NCBI GenBank assembly: GCA_016841325.1
Contig: JAENZJ010000008.1
Coordinates: 1-64,000, forward strand
DNA from: Thermincola carboxydiphila
GTDB lineage: Bacteria; Bacillota; Thermincolia; Thermincolales; UBA2595
Length of the DNA stretch: 64,000 bases
Reading direction: 5' to 3'
In this document: piece by piece, positions 46,191 through 56,416 of the stretch
How positions within the stretch are numbered: position 1 is the stretch's first letter
How the letters are laid out: each line of letters starts with the position of its first letter
The notes under the pieces: generated by a model
The model's input: the letters and a program-made list of their open reading frames with translations, nothing else
Databases searched by the model: none
What the model was told of the DNA's origin: nothing
Position numbers and translations under genes: made by a program

Positions 46191-46510
46191 TATATTGTTA
46201 CGTATATAAAAAATAATTTATGCCTGTTCCATTAACATTTCATATCAGGCTTTTATCAGCCGATATGTTAAACATTGTAGTACCGTTCCACTTTATACTC
46301 TACCATATATCAATCAATTAGTGAATACCATTACATACCTCATATACTACACTTGTAGTTGATTCGGCACCTGATTTCGACCGGTGAACCTTTAAATTCT
46401 GCATTTCGCCGAAAAACTAATTACTACAGGTGTAGGTTTTGATAAACTTGATAACAAGAAAGCCCTCTCCCCCCAAGGATTAAGGGCAGACTAGAAAAAA
46501 TACACACATA
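46191..46510. other. Intergenic stretch without a gene
   Basis: About 320 AT-rich bases with no supported ORF. It holds the 89-bp inverted-repeat element (46347-46435) and a GCCCT/AGGGC hairpin near 46460-46490. Nothing else was recognised. Confidence 0.6.
46347..46435. repeat. 89-bp inverted-repeat element with TACA-NN-TGTA ends
   Basis: CTACACTTGTAGT at the left end matches the reverse complement of the right end (CTACACCTGTAGT), and TTCGGC/GCCGAA pair further in. Each end is itself a CTACA-NN-TGTAG palindrome, the form of CopY/BlaI-family operators. No such regulator and no transposase is nearby. Confidence 0.6.
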
Positions 46511-46542
46511 GAAAACAAGGGACAGCAATGTCCCTTGTTTTC
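46511..46542 (-). terminator. Terminator of the ogt gene
   Basis: Perfect 14-bp stem (GAAAACAAGGGACA) around a four-base loop, 14 bases beyond the ogt stop; the T-rich end of the stem supplies the U-run. Confidence 0.8.
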
Positions 46543-46555
46543 TTGCAATTTATGT

Positions 46556-47110
46556 TTAAATTCTTTCCAGCTTAACTCCCTCCATCCCCAGCATCTGTGC
46601 TTTTAACTGCAGCCCGGCCCCGGTAAACCCGCCAAGCCGGCCCCGGGCACCGATAAGCCGGTGACAGGGAATAATAACAGGTACCCGGTTGGCTGCCAAT
46701 GCTCCTCCCACGGCCCGGGCACCTTTGGGTTTCCCTATCCGGGAAGCCAGCTCCCCATATGTCAGACAGGTCCCCCGGGGAATCAGGGCTGTGGTTTCCA
46801 GAACCCTTCTCTGAAACGGAGTGGCCCAGGACCAGTCCAGGTCACACTTAAAACATACATCTTCCCCTCTGAAATAGGCCTGGAGCAGCTTTTCTATTTC
46901 TATAAATGCGCGGCCCGAGAAATCAGGGATGAATCCCACCAGGGAAAAAATCTCGTCCCGGGCTTCAGTTTCCGTCTCCCTGGGCAGCACAGCAGCGCAG
47001 ATTCCCCTGTCATTGCCGGCCAGCCCCATCCACCCCATCGCGGTGGAAAAAACAGTATATTTCCCGGACGGATATTCGTTTGTCCGGTTTTTTCCGGCCT
47101 GTGCTCTCAT
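46556..47110 (-). CDS. ogt: Methylated-DNA--protein-cysteine methyltransferase
   Basis: This suicide enzyme removes alkyl groups from O6-guanine. The 184-residue protein has the C-terminal helix-turn-helix (LTYGELASRIGKPKGARAVGGALAANRVPV), the acceptor motif IPCHRLIG and GGFTGAGLQLKAQML. It begins with an ATGA overlap of the upstream HD gene. Its N-terminal domain is short and divergent, as usual for Ogt. Confidence 0.94.
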   Translation of the reverse strand: MRAQAGKNRTNEYPSGKYTVFSTAMGWMGLAGNDRGICAAVLPRETETEARDEIFSLVGFIPDFSGRAFIEIEKLLQAYFRGEDVCFKCDLDWSWATPFQRRVLETTALIPRGTCLTYGELASRIGKPKGARAVGGALAANRVPVIIPCHRLIGARGRLGGFTGAGLQLKAQMLGMEGVKLERI

Positions 47111-47766
47111 AAAAACCTGGCCTCATTAATAAGGAGTTCAAACTCACACCCCAGGTGACCGGCAGCCCGCCGGCACAAAACCATCCGGGTAAGGAAAATC
47201 TCAAAATACTCCATCACTGAGCTGATTTCCAGGTCAATAGTAAGTTCCATGGTAATCTTCCTCAGGTCTGGGTCTATCTTGAGCAGGCTGTGCTCCACAG
47301 CAAAATTCACCCTGTCCCTGGTGGTAAATGTGGAAAAATCGGTTTTCCTGACCCTCACCCGGTGTACATCTGCCTTATCGGAAATAATAACCGCGGCAGC
47401 CACACTGCTCACCGGACTACCGGTCTGTTCCTCATGGTTTCCTATGGCAGACACAACTACTGCTATTTCCTCGGGGTCCATACCCATGCGCAGCAAAAAA
47501 GAAAATACCAGGGCAGCCCCAACCCGACCATGGTCATACCTGTTGATTACATTCCCGATATCATGCAGGTATCCGGCAATTTCCGCCAGTTCTGTTTCCC
47601 GTTTGGGATATCCCAGGGCCTCCAGGATCCGCCTGCTGTTTTCAGCCACGGTATTGGAATGCTCATAGTCGTGCACAATGGCCCCCATTTGGCCAAGGTA
47701 AACATTAGTGGCCTGGAAATATGAATCTATTTCGGTATCCTTCTTTATATCATCAAAACTTATCAC
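47107..47766 (-). CDS. HD domain phosphohydrolase
   Basis: A 219-residue metal-dependent phosphohydrolase of the HD superfamily, with VHDYEHSNTVAENS, GYLHDIGNVINRYDHG, SAIGNHEEQTG and ISDKADVHRVRV as the metal-binding segments. The substrate cannot be assigned. The C-terminal third is a separate, less conserved region. It is coupled to ogt by a four-base overlap, a pairing that may mean a role in nucleotide or repair metabolism, but this is only context. Confidence 0.88.
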   Translation of the reverse strand: MISFDDIKKDTEIDSYFQATNVYLGQMGAIVHDYEHSNTVAENSRRILEALGYPKRETELAEIAGYLHDIGNVINRYDHGRVGAALVFSFLLRMGMDPEEIAVVVSAIGNHEEQTGSPVSSVAAAVIISDKADVHRVRVRKTDFSTFTTRDRVNFAVEHSLLKIDPDLRKITMELTIDLEISSVMEYFEIFLTRMVLCRRAAGHLGCEFELLINEARFL

Positions 47767-47942
47767 CGGAAGACCTCCTGTAATCCGCAGCCATGCTGCT
47801 CACTTTGGGCATTGATCCTTTTAGATATATGACCTTAAAGAAAAACAGCACAGTTGTATGCTGTCCTGTTTACATTTTATCATACAACTATAAATGAGAA
47901 AAACCAATTAACAGGGAAAAACCAAATAATTGCCAACAATGT

Positions 47943-48794
47943 TCAGATAATATTTTTAACTGATTCCATCAGGTTAGAGGACATTTTCTTCAGTTCATCT
48001 ATAGTGGCAAAGGTCTCCTCTGTCATCGCCATCTGGGCATGGGCAACACTGTTAAATTCACCGACCTTGGAAACAAACATTTCTATGGTATTTTGAATAT
48101 TTCCCAGGGTCTTTTCGATTTGTTTGACAGATTTAAGGCTGTTAGCCGAAAGTTTCTGAATTTCCTTGGCCACCACTCCAAATCCCAGGCCATAATTTCC
48201 GGCCCTGGCAGCTTCAATGGATGCATTGATCCCCAGGACTTTTGTTTCATCAGCAATATCTTTGATATATTCAATCACTTCATTAGTATTGGCAACCTCC
48301 TCCTGAGTCCGGGCCGAAAATCCAAGCAGTTCATCATTGAGGGCTGAAAATTTCTCTGTTTCCCGTACCAGGTCATTTGCGGCCGCATTTATCTGTTCTA
48401 TTGCAGAAGCCAGGGCGCCGGATGTTTCCTTGATCAGTGTCTCCTTTTCAGTAGTGGTCCCTGTGGCTATAGCACCAACCACCCTGCCGTCTGCTGCAAT
48501 AACCGGGCAGGCCGTGATTATGTATGGAATGCCAATGACCTCACTGGGTATGTTCTTCATAACCCGCCGTCTTTCCCGCATGGCAACTTCCGCCGGAGAA
48601 CCGGGCCTTACCGGATCCCCTACCTTGATCCCAAGGTCCAGATACGTCCCTTTATAATATGCAATGAACTTTTCCGTATCGGTAATTCCCGTGGATATTT
48701 CATTAAACGTAATCTGTCCCATGTATGGGGCCACTTTTTGGTAGGCTTCCATTACCTCCAAAGGTATTTGTGCTTTGCCTTCTTTCAATGTCAT
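47943..48794 (-). CDS. Soluble methyl-accepting chemotaxis-type receptor
   Basis: A 283-residue protein without membrane segments. Residues 1-115 form a small sensor-like domain (IPYIITACPVIAADGRVVGAIATG is a Cache/PAS-like strand set). The rest is a coiled-coil MCP signalling domain with the hairpin tip region IKDIADETKVLGINASIEAARAG. The start at 48794 follows GGGGTGG; upstream codons lack a site. It likely signals to CheA from the cytoplasm. No che genes lie in this window. Confidence 0.85.
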   Translation of the reverse strand: MTLKEGKAQIPLEVMEAYQKVAPYMGQITFNEISTGITDTEKFIAYYKGTYLDLGIKVGDPVRPGSPAEVAMRERRRVMKNIPSEVIGIPYIITACPVIAADGRVVGAIATGTTTEKETLIKETSGALASAIEQINAAANDLVRETEKFSALNDELLGFSARTQEEVANTNEVIEYIKDIADETKVLGINASIEAARAGNYGLGFGVVAKEIQKLSANSLKSVKQIEKTLGNIQNTIEMFVSKVGEFNSVAHAQMAMTEETFATIDELKKMSSNLMESVKNII

Positions 48795-49061
48795 ACATTC
48801 CACCCCACTTAATAATCGGATCAAATTCAGTAATGTCACATTTTTCTACATTTTTCTACATTTCCCTGCTTATATTTGGTAAAATGCCTGTTTTGGGGGT
48901 TAAAATGTACTAAGACACCCTCGAATGGTAGCCCCTTTATCCGCCTTGTATAAAAGCAGGTATTAATTTCTCTCAGGTGCTTCAAATATCCTGGGGAGTC
49001 GCGGGAACCTCGCCACAAATCTCTGTCGAAAAAAAGATCGGTTTTTTTATTCTTAAAAAGC

Positions 49062-49084
49062 AAAAAACCGCAATCACTTGCGGT
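49062..49084 (-). terminator. Terminator after tRNA-Thr
   Basis: Minus-strand stem ACCGCAA/TTGCGGT with loop GTGA, followed by TTTTTTG, 16 bases past the tRNA 3' end. Confidence 0.85.
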
Positions 49085-49099
49085 TGTAAGTCTAAAAAC

Positions 49100-49174
49100 T
49101 GGAGCCGAAGATGGGATTTGAACCCACGACCTACGCATTACGAGTGCGTTGCTCTACCACTGAGCTACTTCGGC
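49100..49174 (-). tRNA. tRNA-Thr(CGT)
   Basis: The minus strand folds as a full cloverleaf: acceptor GCCGAAG/CTTCGGC, D-loop AGCTCAGTGGTAGAGC, anticodon stem ACGCA/TGCGT with loop CTCGTAA (anticodon CGT), T-arm GTGGGTTCAAATCCCAT, discriminator T and an encoded CCA. It reads ACG codons. Confidence 0.96.
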
Positions 49175-49306
49175 ATAATTTGCTGTAACAAATATTATAG
49201 CAAACTACTCCCCCAAAGGCAACAGGGACAATTTTCTGTTGGATTGGGCGGTGGGGTTATGTTAATATTAAGGTGGCAATACATAAAAAATTCAGGAGGT
49301 CTGTAA

Positions 49307-49837
49307 GTGACTGCTGCTAAGAACAAAAACACCTCAAATAAACCGTCCCGCAAAAAAATCAGTGATAAAAACTGGTCCCGGTTCAGTATTGTGTCCCTGG
49401 CGATTGTCGGTATCATCACTCTTATACTGATAGCATTAAGCTGGATAAATGCCCCCGCAGGGCAGCCGGTTTCCGGTAACCCGCCGGTATCCGAAACCGG
49501 GCAGAAATCGCCGGGCAATGAGCCGTCTCAAAATCAACCGCAGGAAAATGAGCCTTCCGGTAATGAGCCCTTACCTGCTGATACAGAGCTGGACAAAATT
49601 CCGGGACAGACCGATGGCAAAGCCTGGCTGGCCATGTCGGACAAAGAGAAACAGGATGTTGTCAAAAGGGCTATGTCTAACTGGGAAATTACCGGGGTTC
49701 AGGTATACCGTGATGTGGACTGGTTTGTTGCAGCTCTGGACATGTTTTATGAAGACAAACACGCAGACACATCACAGGTTAAGGTAAGTGATGCCATGTC
49801 AGTACTCGGCCTGAGCGGCGGCGCCTTCAGCAAATAA
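49307..49837 (+). CDS. Hypothetical membrane-anchored protein with Asn/Pro/Glu-rich linker
   Basis: 176 residues: a basic N-terminus, one membrane helix (about 27-47), a low-complexity linker rich in N, E, P, S and Q (residues 48-95, with repeated NEP units) and a compact C-terminal domain (KAWLAMSDKEKQDVVKRAMSNWEITG...). It starts at GTG behind GGAGGTCTG. The end overlaps the convergent HD-GYP gene by 11 bases. I do not recognise the C-terminal domain; an envelope-facing role is likely from the topology. Confidence 0.7.
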   Translation: MTAAKNKNTSNKPSRKKISDKNWSRFSIVSLAIVGIITLILIALSWINAPAGQPVSGNPPVSETGQKSPGNEPSQNQPQENEPSGNEPLPADTELDKIPGQTDGKAWLAMSDKEKQDVVKRAMSNWEITGVQVYRDVDWFVAALDMFYEDKHADTSQVKVSDAMSVLGLSGGAFSK

Positions 49838-50918
49838 TGTTTTCGACCTGTTCTTCCCTGAGTACTCTTGTTATAAAGGTCTCCGGGTTCTTGGACAGGT
49901 CAATTTCAATGATAGACTGGATTTTGGCGGCATTGGAATCATACATTACCCGCACCACCGGCCGGGTCTGCTGCCCTTTGTTTACATCCACAACTACCCC
50001 GGTTTCCCCGGTATTCAGCGAAACCACACTGCCAACCGGGTAGATGGCGACATTTTCTATAAATACCCTGAGGACCTCCGGGTCAAACTGACCGCTTGAA
50101 TTGCTGATAATATCCACTGCCTGGTGAGGAAAAAAGGCCTCCCTGAAGGGCCGGTCGGCCAGGAGGGCATCAAAAACGTCCGCTACCGCCAGTATCCGGG
50201 CAAACAGCCCAATCTCATCTCCCCTGAGCCCTCCCGGATACCCGGAACCGTCCAGCCGCTCATGGTGCTGCAGGACAGCCTGGGTCACCTGCTCAGGCAG
50301 GTGGTCACACTCCCTGATGATTTCATATCCATAGGCCGAATGTTTTTTGACTTCAGCAAACTCCTTCACTGTCAGCGGACTGGGCTTGTACAAAATGTGC
50401 CTTGGTACCCTGGCCCGTCCCACATCGTGGAGCAGTGCAGCTATGCCAAGGTCCTTCAACTCCCCTCTCTTTAGTTTAAGAAACAGCCCCAGTATCAGGG
50501 AAAGCATACAGACATTAAGGGAATGACTGAATATGTATGTATCCACTTCCCTGACTTCGGTAAGGTGCAGCAGCACTGCCCTGTCTTTCAACACCATCCG
50601 CAGCATATTATCCACTGTGCGCTTAATTGTACCCTTGTCCAGCTGGCTGGAGAGGGTGATTTCCCTGAAAATGCACTGTACCGTCCGGGTGATCTCTGTC
50701 CTGGTCAACTCATCATCTGCTGCTGCAAAGACTGGGGGTGCCACCATACTGTCTGTATCGACTATTTCAACACACTTAATCTGGGAGTCAGCTAACTGTT
50801 TTAAATGATATTCATTAATCACAGTGCCCGGAGTAAGCAAAACAGAACCGTCGGCAGCACAAACGGCCTTGCCTATAACCATTCCTTTTTCAGCCTTTTC
50901 AACTGGCAGTCTCTTCAT
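49827..50918 (-). CDS. HD-GYP domain protein with N-terminal DUF3391-like region
   Basis: A 363-residue protein. Residues 1-65 are a small beta region (GMVIGKAVCAADGSVLLTPGTVI); the HD-GYP domain from about 120 to 290 has FSHSLNVCML, LLHDVGRARVPRHIL, LQHHERLDGSGYPGGL and DVFDALLADRPFR. A C-terminal PilZ-like or SH3-like tail (YPVGSVVSLNTGETGVVVDV) follows. It is a likely cyclic di-GMP phosphodiesterase. The ATG at 50918 follows GTGAGGGAT; the upstream frame lacks a ribosome site. Confidence 0.92.
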   Translation of the reverse strand: MKRLPVEKAEKGMVIGKAVCAADGSVLLTPGTVINEYHLKQLADSQIKCVEIVDTDSMVAPPVFAAADDELTRTEITRTVQCIFREITLSSQLDKGTIKRTVDNMLRMVLKDRAVLLHLTEVREVDTYIFSHSLNVCMLSLILGLFLKLKRGELKDLGIAALLHDVGRARVPRHILYKPSPLTVKEFAEVKKHSAYGYEIIRECDHLPEQVTQAVLQHHERLDGSGYPGGLRGDEIGLFARILAVADVFDALLADRPFREAFFPHQAVDIISNSSGQFDPEVLRVFIENVAIYPVGSVVSLNTGETGVVVDVNKGQQTRPVVRVMYDSNAAKIQSIIEIDLSKNPETFITRVLREEQVENIIC

Positions 50919-51115
50919 ATCCCTCACCCAGTCGGACAAATTATATAAATGTTACTAATTTCTGCTAAATCCCCCCGAAATCCTGCCTGAATTATAATTA
51001 TTAGTTTAAACCACTATAAAGAAGGCCTGAAATAAGAAAAATAACTTTAATATGGAAGGTGAAAAGGAATAATCTGCCGAAATAGTATATAAAGTTGAGT
51101 CAGGAGGAGATTTAT

Positions 51116-52534
51116 TTGGCTAAATACCGAAAAATGCTGCGGTCATTTAAGAATTATCTTGATAACTTAAGTTCTCTTGACTATGCAGAGTTAAAAGACT
51201 GTATTAATTCCGATGTGGTTTGGGATGACGGGTTCACCAGGCGCAACCCGACTGCATATGAACTCTTTGCCACACATGAACACCTCGATTTTGCCAAAGA
51301 GGATATATTCAAATTTTCCGGGATTACGCTGGACCTGGAAGCCTTTGAAGCCTCTGCAGCCAAGGTTGCTGAAATCTGGCAAAAGAGGCTGCCCGAATTG
51401 TTTCCCGGATATGAATTTATTATTTACAAAGACCGGCACCACAGGCAGGTGGCCTTTTGCCGAAAAAGGACCGGAGTTACCGGGGATCCCGAAGAAATAA
51501 TCAAACACCTGACATATGAGCACCATAATATCAGATGGAATGCGCTGTTATCAGCAACTCTCCATCCTGACCCGCAGCTGGTCCCCCACATCCTGAAACG
51601 GCTGGATGATGATGACTTATATAATGTACTCAAGGCAATCATTGCCCTCGGGGAATCAAAAGACGAAAGTGTAATCCCTGTCCTCAAAAAACGCTTTCTC
51701 ATTCTGGAGAACGGTCCTGACGGGAAACAGTTCATTAATGACTTTTTTGCCTATGACCTCTTCCGCACCCTGATTAAACTGGGTGACAAAGGTTATAAAG
51801 AAGTCTTCAGGCTTTTCAAAAAGTATAAGTCTCTGGATATACATACCCTGGAACACCTGTGTGAACTCCTTGGCAAGACCGGCAAAAAAGAGGTCCTGGA
51901 GATACTCCTGGATATTTATTTCACCGAACCTGAAGCATGTGAATGTGCCCTTACCGGACTCCTCAGTATGGAAGAAGCTGCCCTTCCGGAAATTATCCCG
52001 AAGCTTGCTCATCCAGACGCGGAAATACGTAAAAAAGCCATGCTGTTTATGGCTAACTGTTATCAAACTGAAGCCAGGGGCTACCTCCTGAAAGGCCTGA
52101 AAGACACCAACCAAAATGTGCGGGAAGCATCTGTCCAGGGCATAGGACGATTCTATCACAGGACCCGGAAGACCATCCTCAGGAAGTGCCTGGATGACAG
52201 GGCAACCGTCGTCAGGGTCCGGGCCGTAGAAGCACTGGGATCTCTGTTTGACCCAAAACTGCTGCCCACATTTCAGATGCTGTGCCTGGACAAAAACCCC
52301 CGGGTCAGGCATGAGGCCATGAGAGCCGTAGCAGCGCTGGACTCAAAAGAGGCAGTCAACTTCCTTACAGAACTATATGACCAGGTTCCCAGGAAGGATA
52401 AAATTCGGATTATAGACTCCCTGTATGCCTATACCGGTAACCCCTCCTACCTGAATCTGATTGTCTCCAAGGCTCTCTCCAGCAATGACAATCAGCTGGT
52501 CCGGGAAGCAACAGAATTAATGGAAATGTTATAA
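51116..52534 (+). CDS. HEAT-repeat protein
   Basis: 472 residues: an N-terminal region (1-130) of unknown type, then about eight helical HEAT-like repeats to the end (for example DTNQNVREASVQGIGRF and DRATVVRVRAVEALGSL and KNPRVRHEAMRAVAAL). HEAT repeats form protein-binding superhelices. The start is TTG at 51116, eight bases after AGGAGG; an upstream TTG overlaps that site. It stands alone with a shared terminator at its 3' end. Confidence 0.85.
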   Translation: MAKYRKMLRSFKNYLDNLSSLDYAELKDCINSDVVWDDGFTRRNPTAYELFATHEHLDFAKEDIFKFSGITLDLEAFEASAAKVAEIWQKRLPELFPGYEFIIYKDRHHRQVAFCRKRTGVTGDPEEIIKHLTYEHHNIRWNALLSATLHPDPQLVPHILKRLDDDDLYNVLKAIIALGESKDESVIPVLKKRFLILENGPDGKQFINDFFAYDLFRTLIKLGDKGYKEVFRLFKKYKSLDIHTLEHLCELLGKTGKKEVLEILLDIYFTEPEACECALTGLLSMEEAALPEIIPKLAHPDAEIRKKAMLFMANCYQTEARGYLLKGLKDTNQNVREASVQGIGRFYHRTRKTILRKCLDDRATVVRVRAVEALGSLFDPKLLPTFQMLCLDKNPRVRHEAMRAVAALDSKEAVNFLTELYDQVPRKDKIRIIDSLYAYTGNPSYLNLIVSKALSSNDNQLVREATELMEML

Positions 52535-52539
52535 TACAA

Positions 52540-52565
52540 AAGACCCCTGAATTAACAGGGGTCTT
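52540..52565. terminator. Bidirectional terminator between the HEAT-repeat gene and groEL
   Basis: AAGACCCCTG/CAGGGGTCTT around six bases. The minus strand continues TTTGTATT and the plus strand GGTTTATTC, so it can serve both convergent genes. Confidence 0.85.
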
Positions 52566-52574
52566 GGTTTATTC

Positions 52575-54206
<1,632 letters not shown>

Positions 54207-54230
54207 TCAACCTCCCTGAACTTGGATTCT

Positions 54231-54285
54231 TGATTACTTAACTGAGTTTGTGATACTTAACTGAGTTCGTGATTACTTGACTTGA
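54231..54285. repeat. Imperfect 19-20 bp direct repeats in the groES-groEL gap
   Basis: TGATTACTTAACTGAGTTTG, then a copy lacking one T, then a third diverged copy starting TGATTACTTGACTTG. They fill most of the 100-base gap. Confidence 0.75.
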
Positions 54286-54300
54286 CAATCGGCCTGACTG

Positions 54301-54588
54301 TTACTCAATAATTGCCAGAATGTCTCTTTCGTTCATGATCATGCATTCTTCGCCATCAATCTTGATTTCATTGCCGGCGTACTTGGAATAAATGACCTTG
54401 TCACCGACCTTAACCTCCAGGTCTACCTTCTGGCCGTTTTCAAGAAGTTTGCCGCTGCCTACTGCCAGGACCTCTCCCTGCTGCGGCTTTTCCTTTGCCG
54501 TATCGGGAAGTACAATACCGCTTGCGGTCTTCTCCTCAGCAGCCAAAGGCTTTACTAAAATTCTGTCACCCAAAGGTTTTACATTCAT
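54301..54588 (-). CDS. groS: Co-chaperonin GroES
   Basis: The 95-residue lid protein of GroEL, with the N-terminal strand [11 protein letters not shown], the mobile loop [19 protein letters not shown] and the [14 protein letters not shown] segment. It starts at ATG behind AAAGGAGG. It is the first gene behind the CIRCE element. Confidence 0.98.
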   Translation of the reverse strand: MNVKPLGDRILVKPLAAEEKTASGIVLPDTAKEKPQQGEVLAVGSGKLLENGQKVDLEVKVGDKVIYSKYAGNEIKIDGEECMIMNERDILAIIE

Positions 54589-54630
54589 GACGACCCCTCC
54601 TTTATTGGATTTAAGAAGTTTCTTTTATTG

Positions 54631-54657
54631 TTAGCACTCAACAGAGTTGAGTGCTAA
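54631..54657. promoter_or_regulatory. CIRCE operator (HrcA site)
   Basis: TTAGCACTC-N9-GAGTGCTAA is the exact CIRCE consensus, 43 bases upstream of groES. It indicates heat-inducible repression by HrcA; hrcA is not in this window. Confidence 0.97.
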
Positions 54658-54667
54658 TACACTATTT

Positions 54668-54696
54668 ATAATATAAAATGAGAATTGGAAAATCAA
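54668..54696 (-). promoter_or_regulatory. Promoter of groESL
   Basis: Minus-strand TTGATT (54691-54696), 17 bases, then TATTAT (54668-54673), directly upstream of CIRCE so that bound HrcA would block initiation. Confidence 0.82.
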
Positions 54697-54919
54697 CTGC
54701 CTGTAATCAGCAAAATTACAGGGTTTTAGTCCAAAATCTCATTTTACATTAATCTTACCTTATTTTTCTTCTATTATCATCTTATTTCTTTATATTAAGC
54801 ATCTCCTTAAAATGCAATTAAATCCCTACAAAATAATAATTTCCATTTTGAGATAAATATATACATTTTATTCCCTGCTTTTCAGGTTTTTTTGTGGCCC
54901 GTTTTTTCAGTAATCCAGC

Positions 54920-55408
54920 CTACCTGGCACACTCCGAATCTGTCCCTTTGAGGATATCCAGTCCGTGGGGCAGGGCCTCCAGTATCCAGCCCAGGTTTTC
55001 CCGGACAGCCCTGGGACTTCCGGGGAGATTAATAATCAGGGTCTGTTTTCTGATCCCGGCAGCCGCTCTTGAGAGTATTGCCCTTGGAGTTACCTTATAC
55101 CCTTCCCGGCGCATCAGTTCAGGTATTCCCGGCACCAACCGGTCAACCACGGCCAGGGTTGCTTCAGGCGTAACATCCCTGGGACTGAAACCTGTTCCCC
55201 CTGTGGTAAAAACAAGGTCCAGCTTTTTCACATCAACAAATTCAATTAATTTGTCCTTTATGATATCCCGTTCATCGGGAACTACCACATATTCCAGGAC
55301 CTCTCCGTTTATTTTGGCAACTTCTTCCCGGATCACGCCGGCGCTTATATCTTCCCGCTCGCCCCGGCTGCCTTTGTCACTGGCTGTAATAATTCCAACT
55401 TTGTACAT
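54920..55408 (-). CDS. Molybdopterin adenylyltransferase (MogA/MoaB type)
   Basis: Adenylylates molybdopterin before molybdate insertion. The 162-residue protein shows VGIITASDKGSRGEREDISAG, FTTGGTGFSPRDVTPEAT and NLPGSPRAVRENL. It starts at ATG behind GGGGGACTGG. It is the last gene of the Moco operon. MogA and MoaB cannot be separated by eye. Confidence 0.92.
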   Translation of the reverse strand: MYKVGIITASDKGSRGEREDISAGVIREEVAKINGEVLEYVVVPDERDIIKDKLIEFVDVKKLDLVFTTGGTGFSPRDVTPEATLAVVDRLVPGIPELMRREGYKVTPRAILSRAAAGIRKQTLIINLPGSPRAVRENLGWILEALPHGLDILKGTDSECAR

Positions 55409-55424
55409 AAAACCAGTCCCCCTA

Positions 55425-55859
55425 TCATGCTAACTCCACCGTATCTCCTACTTTTACCGGGCCTCCCCGGAGGACCTTAATGAAAATTCCCTCCCTGGGC
55501 ATCACACAGTCACCGGCCTGGTAATAGATGGCACACCTGTCGTGGCATACTTTGCCTATCTGGGTGACTTCCCCCAGGGCCTTACTGCCAATCCTGAGTT
55601 TTGTCCCCACAGGCAGGTCAACAAGCACCAACCCTTCTGTGGTAAGGTTTTCGGCAAAGTCCCCGGGATTCACGTCAAGTCCCTTTGCCCTCATTTTTTC
55701 AATGCTTTCCAGGGCCAGCAGGCTGACCTGGCGGTGCCAGTCCCCTGCGTGGGCATCACCCTCAAGCCCGTGGTCAGGTTTTAATATTCCCTCACCGATA
55801 TTCTTTTTCCGCATGCCCTTTTTTTCACTGGTACAAACAGCTACAATTCTTCCACCCAT
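55425..55859 (-). CDS. MOSC domain protein
   Basis: A 144-residue stand-alone MOSC domain, related to the C-terminus of Moco sulfurase. Landmarks are [36 protein letters not shown] and a Cys in [12 protein letters not shown] that may carry a persulfide. MOSC proteins are thought to deliver sulfur to metal cofactors. Its start overlaps moaC by 19 bases, so it is firmly part of the operon. Confidence 0.9.
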   Translation of the reverse strand: MGGRIVAVCTSEKKGMRKKNIGEGILKPDHGLEGDAHAGDWHRQVSLLALESIEKMRAKGLDVNPGDFAENLTTEGLVLVDLPVGTKLRIGSKALGEVTQIGKVCHDRCAIYYQAGDCVMPREGIFIKVLRGGPVKVGDTVELA

Positions 55860-56344
55860 TTCTCTTCACCTTCCCTTAAATACCGGCCGCTTTTGCCGCC
55901 GGATTTTTCCACCAGTCTGATTTCTCCGATTACCATATCCTTATCTATGGCTTTGCACATATCATAAATGGTCAGCCCGGCAGCGGAAACTGCTGTCAGG
56001 GCCTCCATTTCCACACCTGTTTTGCCGGTTGTCCGCACGGTAGCCTGAATCTCTATCCTGAAGCCGGCTTCATCAGGTCTAAACTCAAGGTCTGCCCCTG
56101 TAATAAACACTGGGTGGCACATAGGAATGAGGCCGCCCGTCTTTTTGGCAGCCATAATCCCGGCGACCTGGGCCACTGCCAGGACATCACCCTTGGCAAT
56201 CCCGCCATCCCTGACTGCTTTCAGGGTTTCCGGTTTCATCCTGATCTCCCCTCTGGCTACGGCAACCCGCACAGTCTCATTTTTGGCCGTCACATCTACC
56301 ATCCTGGCCCGCCCGTCCTTGTTGAAATGTGTCATTTCATTCAT
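55841..56344 (-). CDS. moaC: Cyclic pyranopterin monophosphate synthase MoaC
   Basis: Converts the MoaA product to cPMP. The 167-residue protein shows [34 protein letters not shown] and [27 protein letters not shown]. The ATG at 56344 follows AGGAGAGG; an upstream in-frame start lacks such a site. It follows moaA by 72 bases. Confidence 0.96.
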   Translation of the reverse strand: MNEMTHFNKDGRARMVDVTAKNETVRVAVARGEIRMKPETLKAVRDGGIAKGDVLAVAQVAGIMAAKKTGGLIPMCHPVFITGADLEFRPDEAGFRIEIQATVRTTGKTGVEMEALTAVSAAGLTIYDMCKAIDKDMVIGEIRLVEKSGGKSGRYLREGEEKWVEEL

Positions 56345-56416
56345 GGAATCCTCTCCTGTCAATACATCATAGAAATTTTACCCAGAGCTCGCATTACCTG
56401 TTAACTCGCAGCCTGC

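Noticed and set aside
48836-48867. Short AAATGTAGAAA-type tandem repeat upstream of the chemoreceptor gene
   Set aside because: Three short AT-rich units are within chance expectation for this region; no function apparent.
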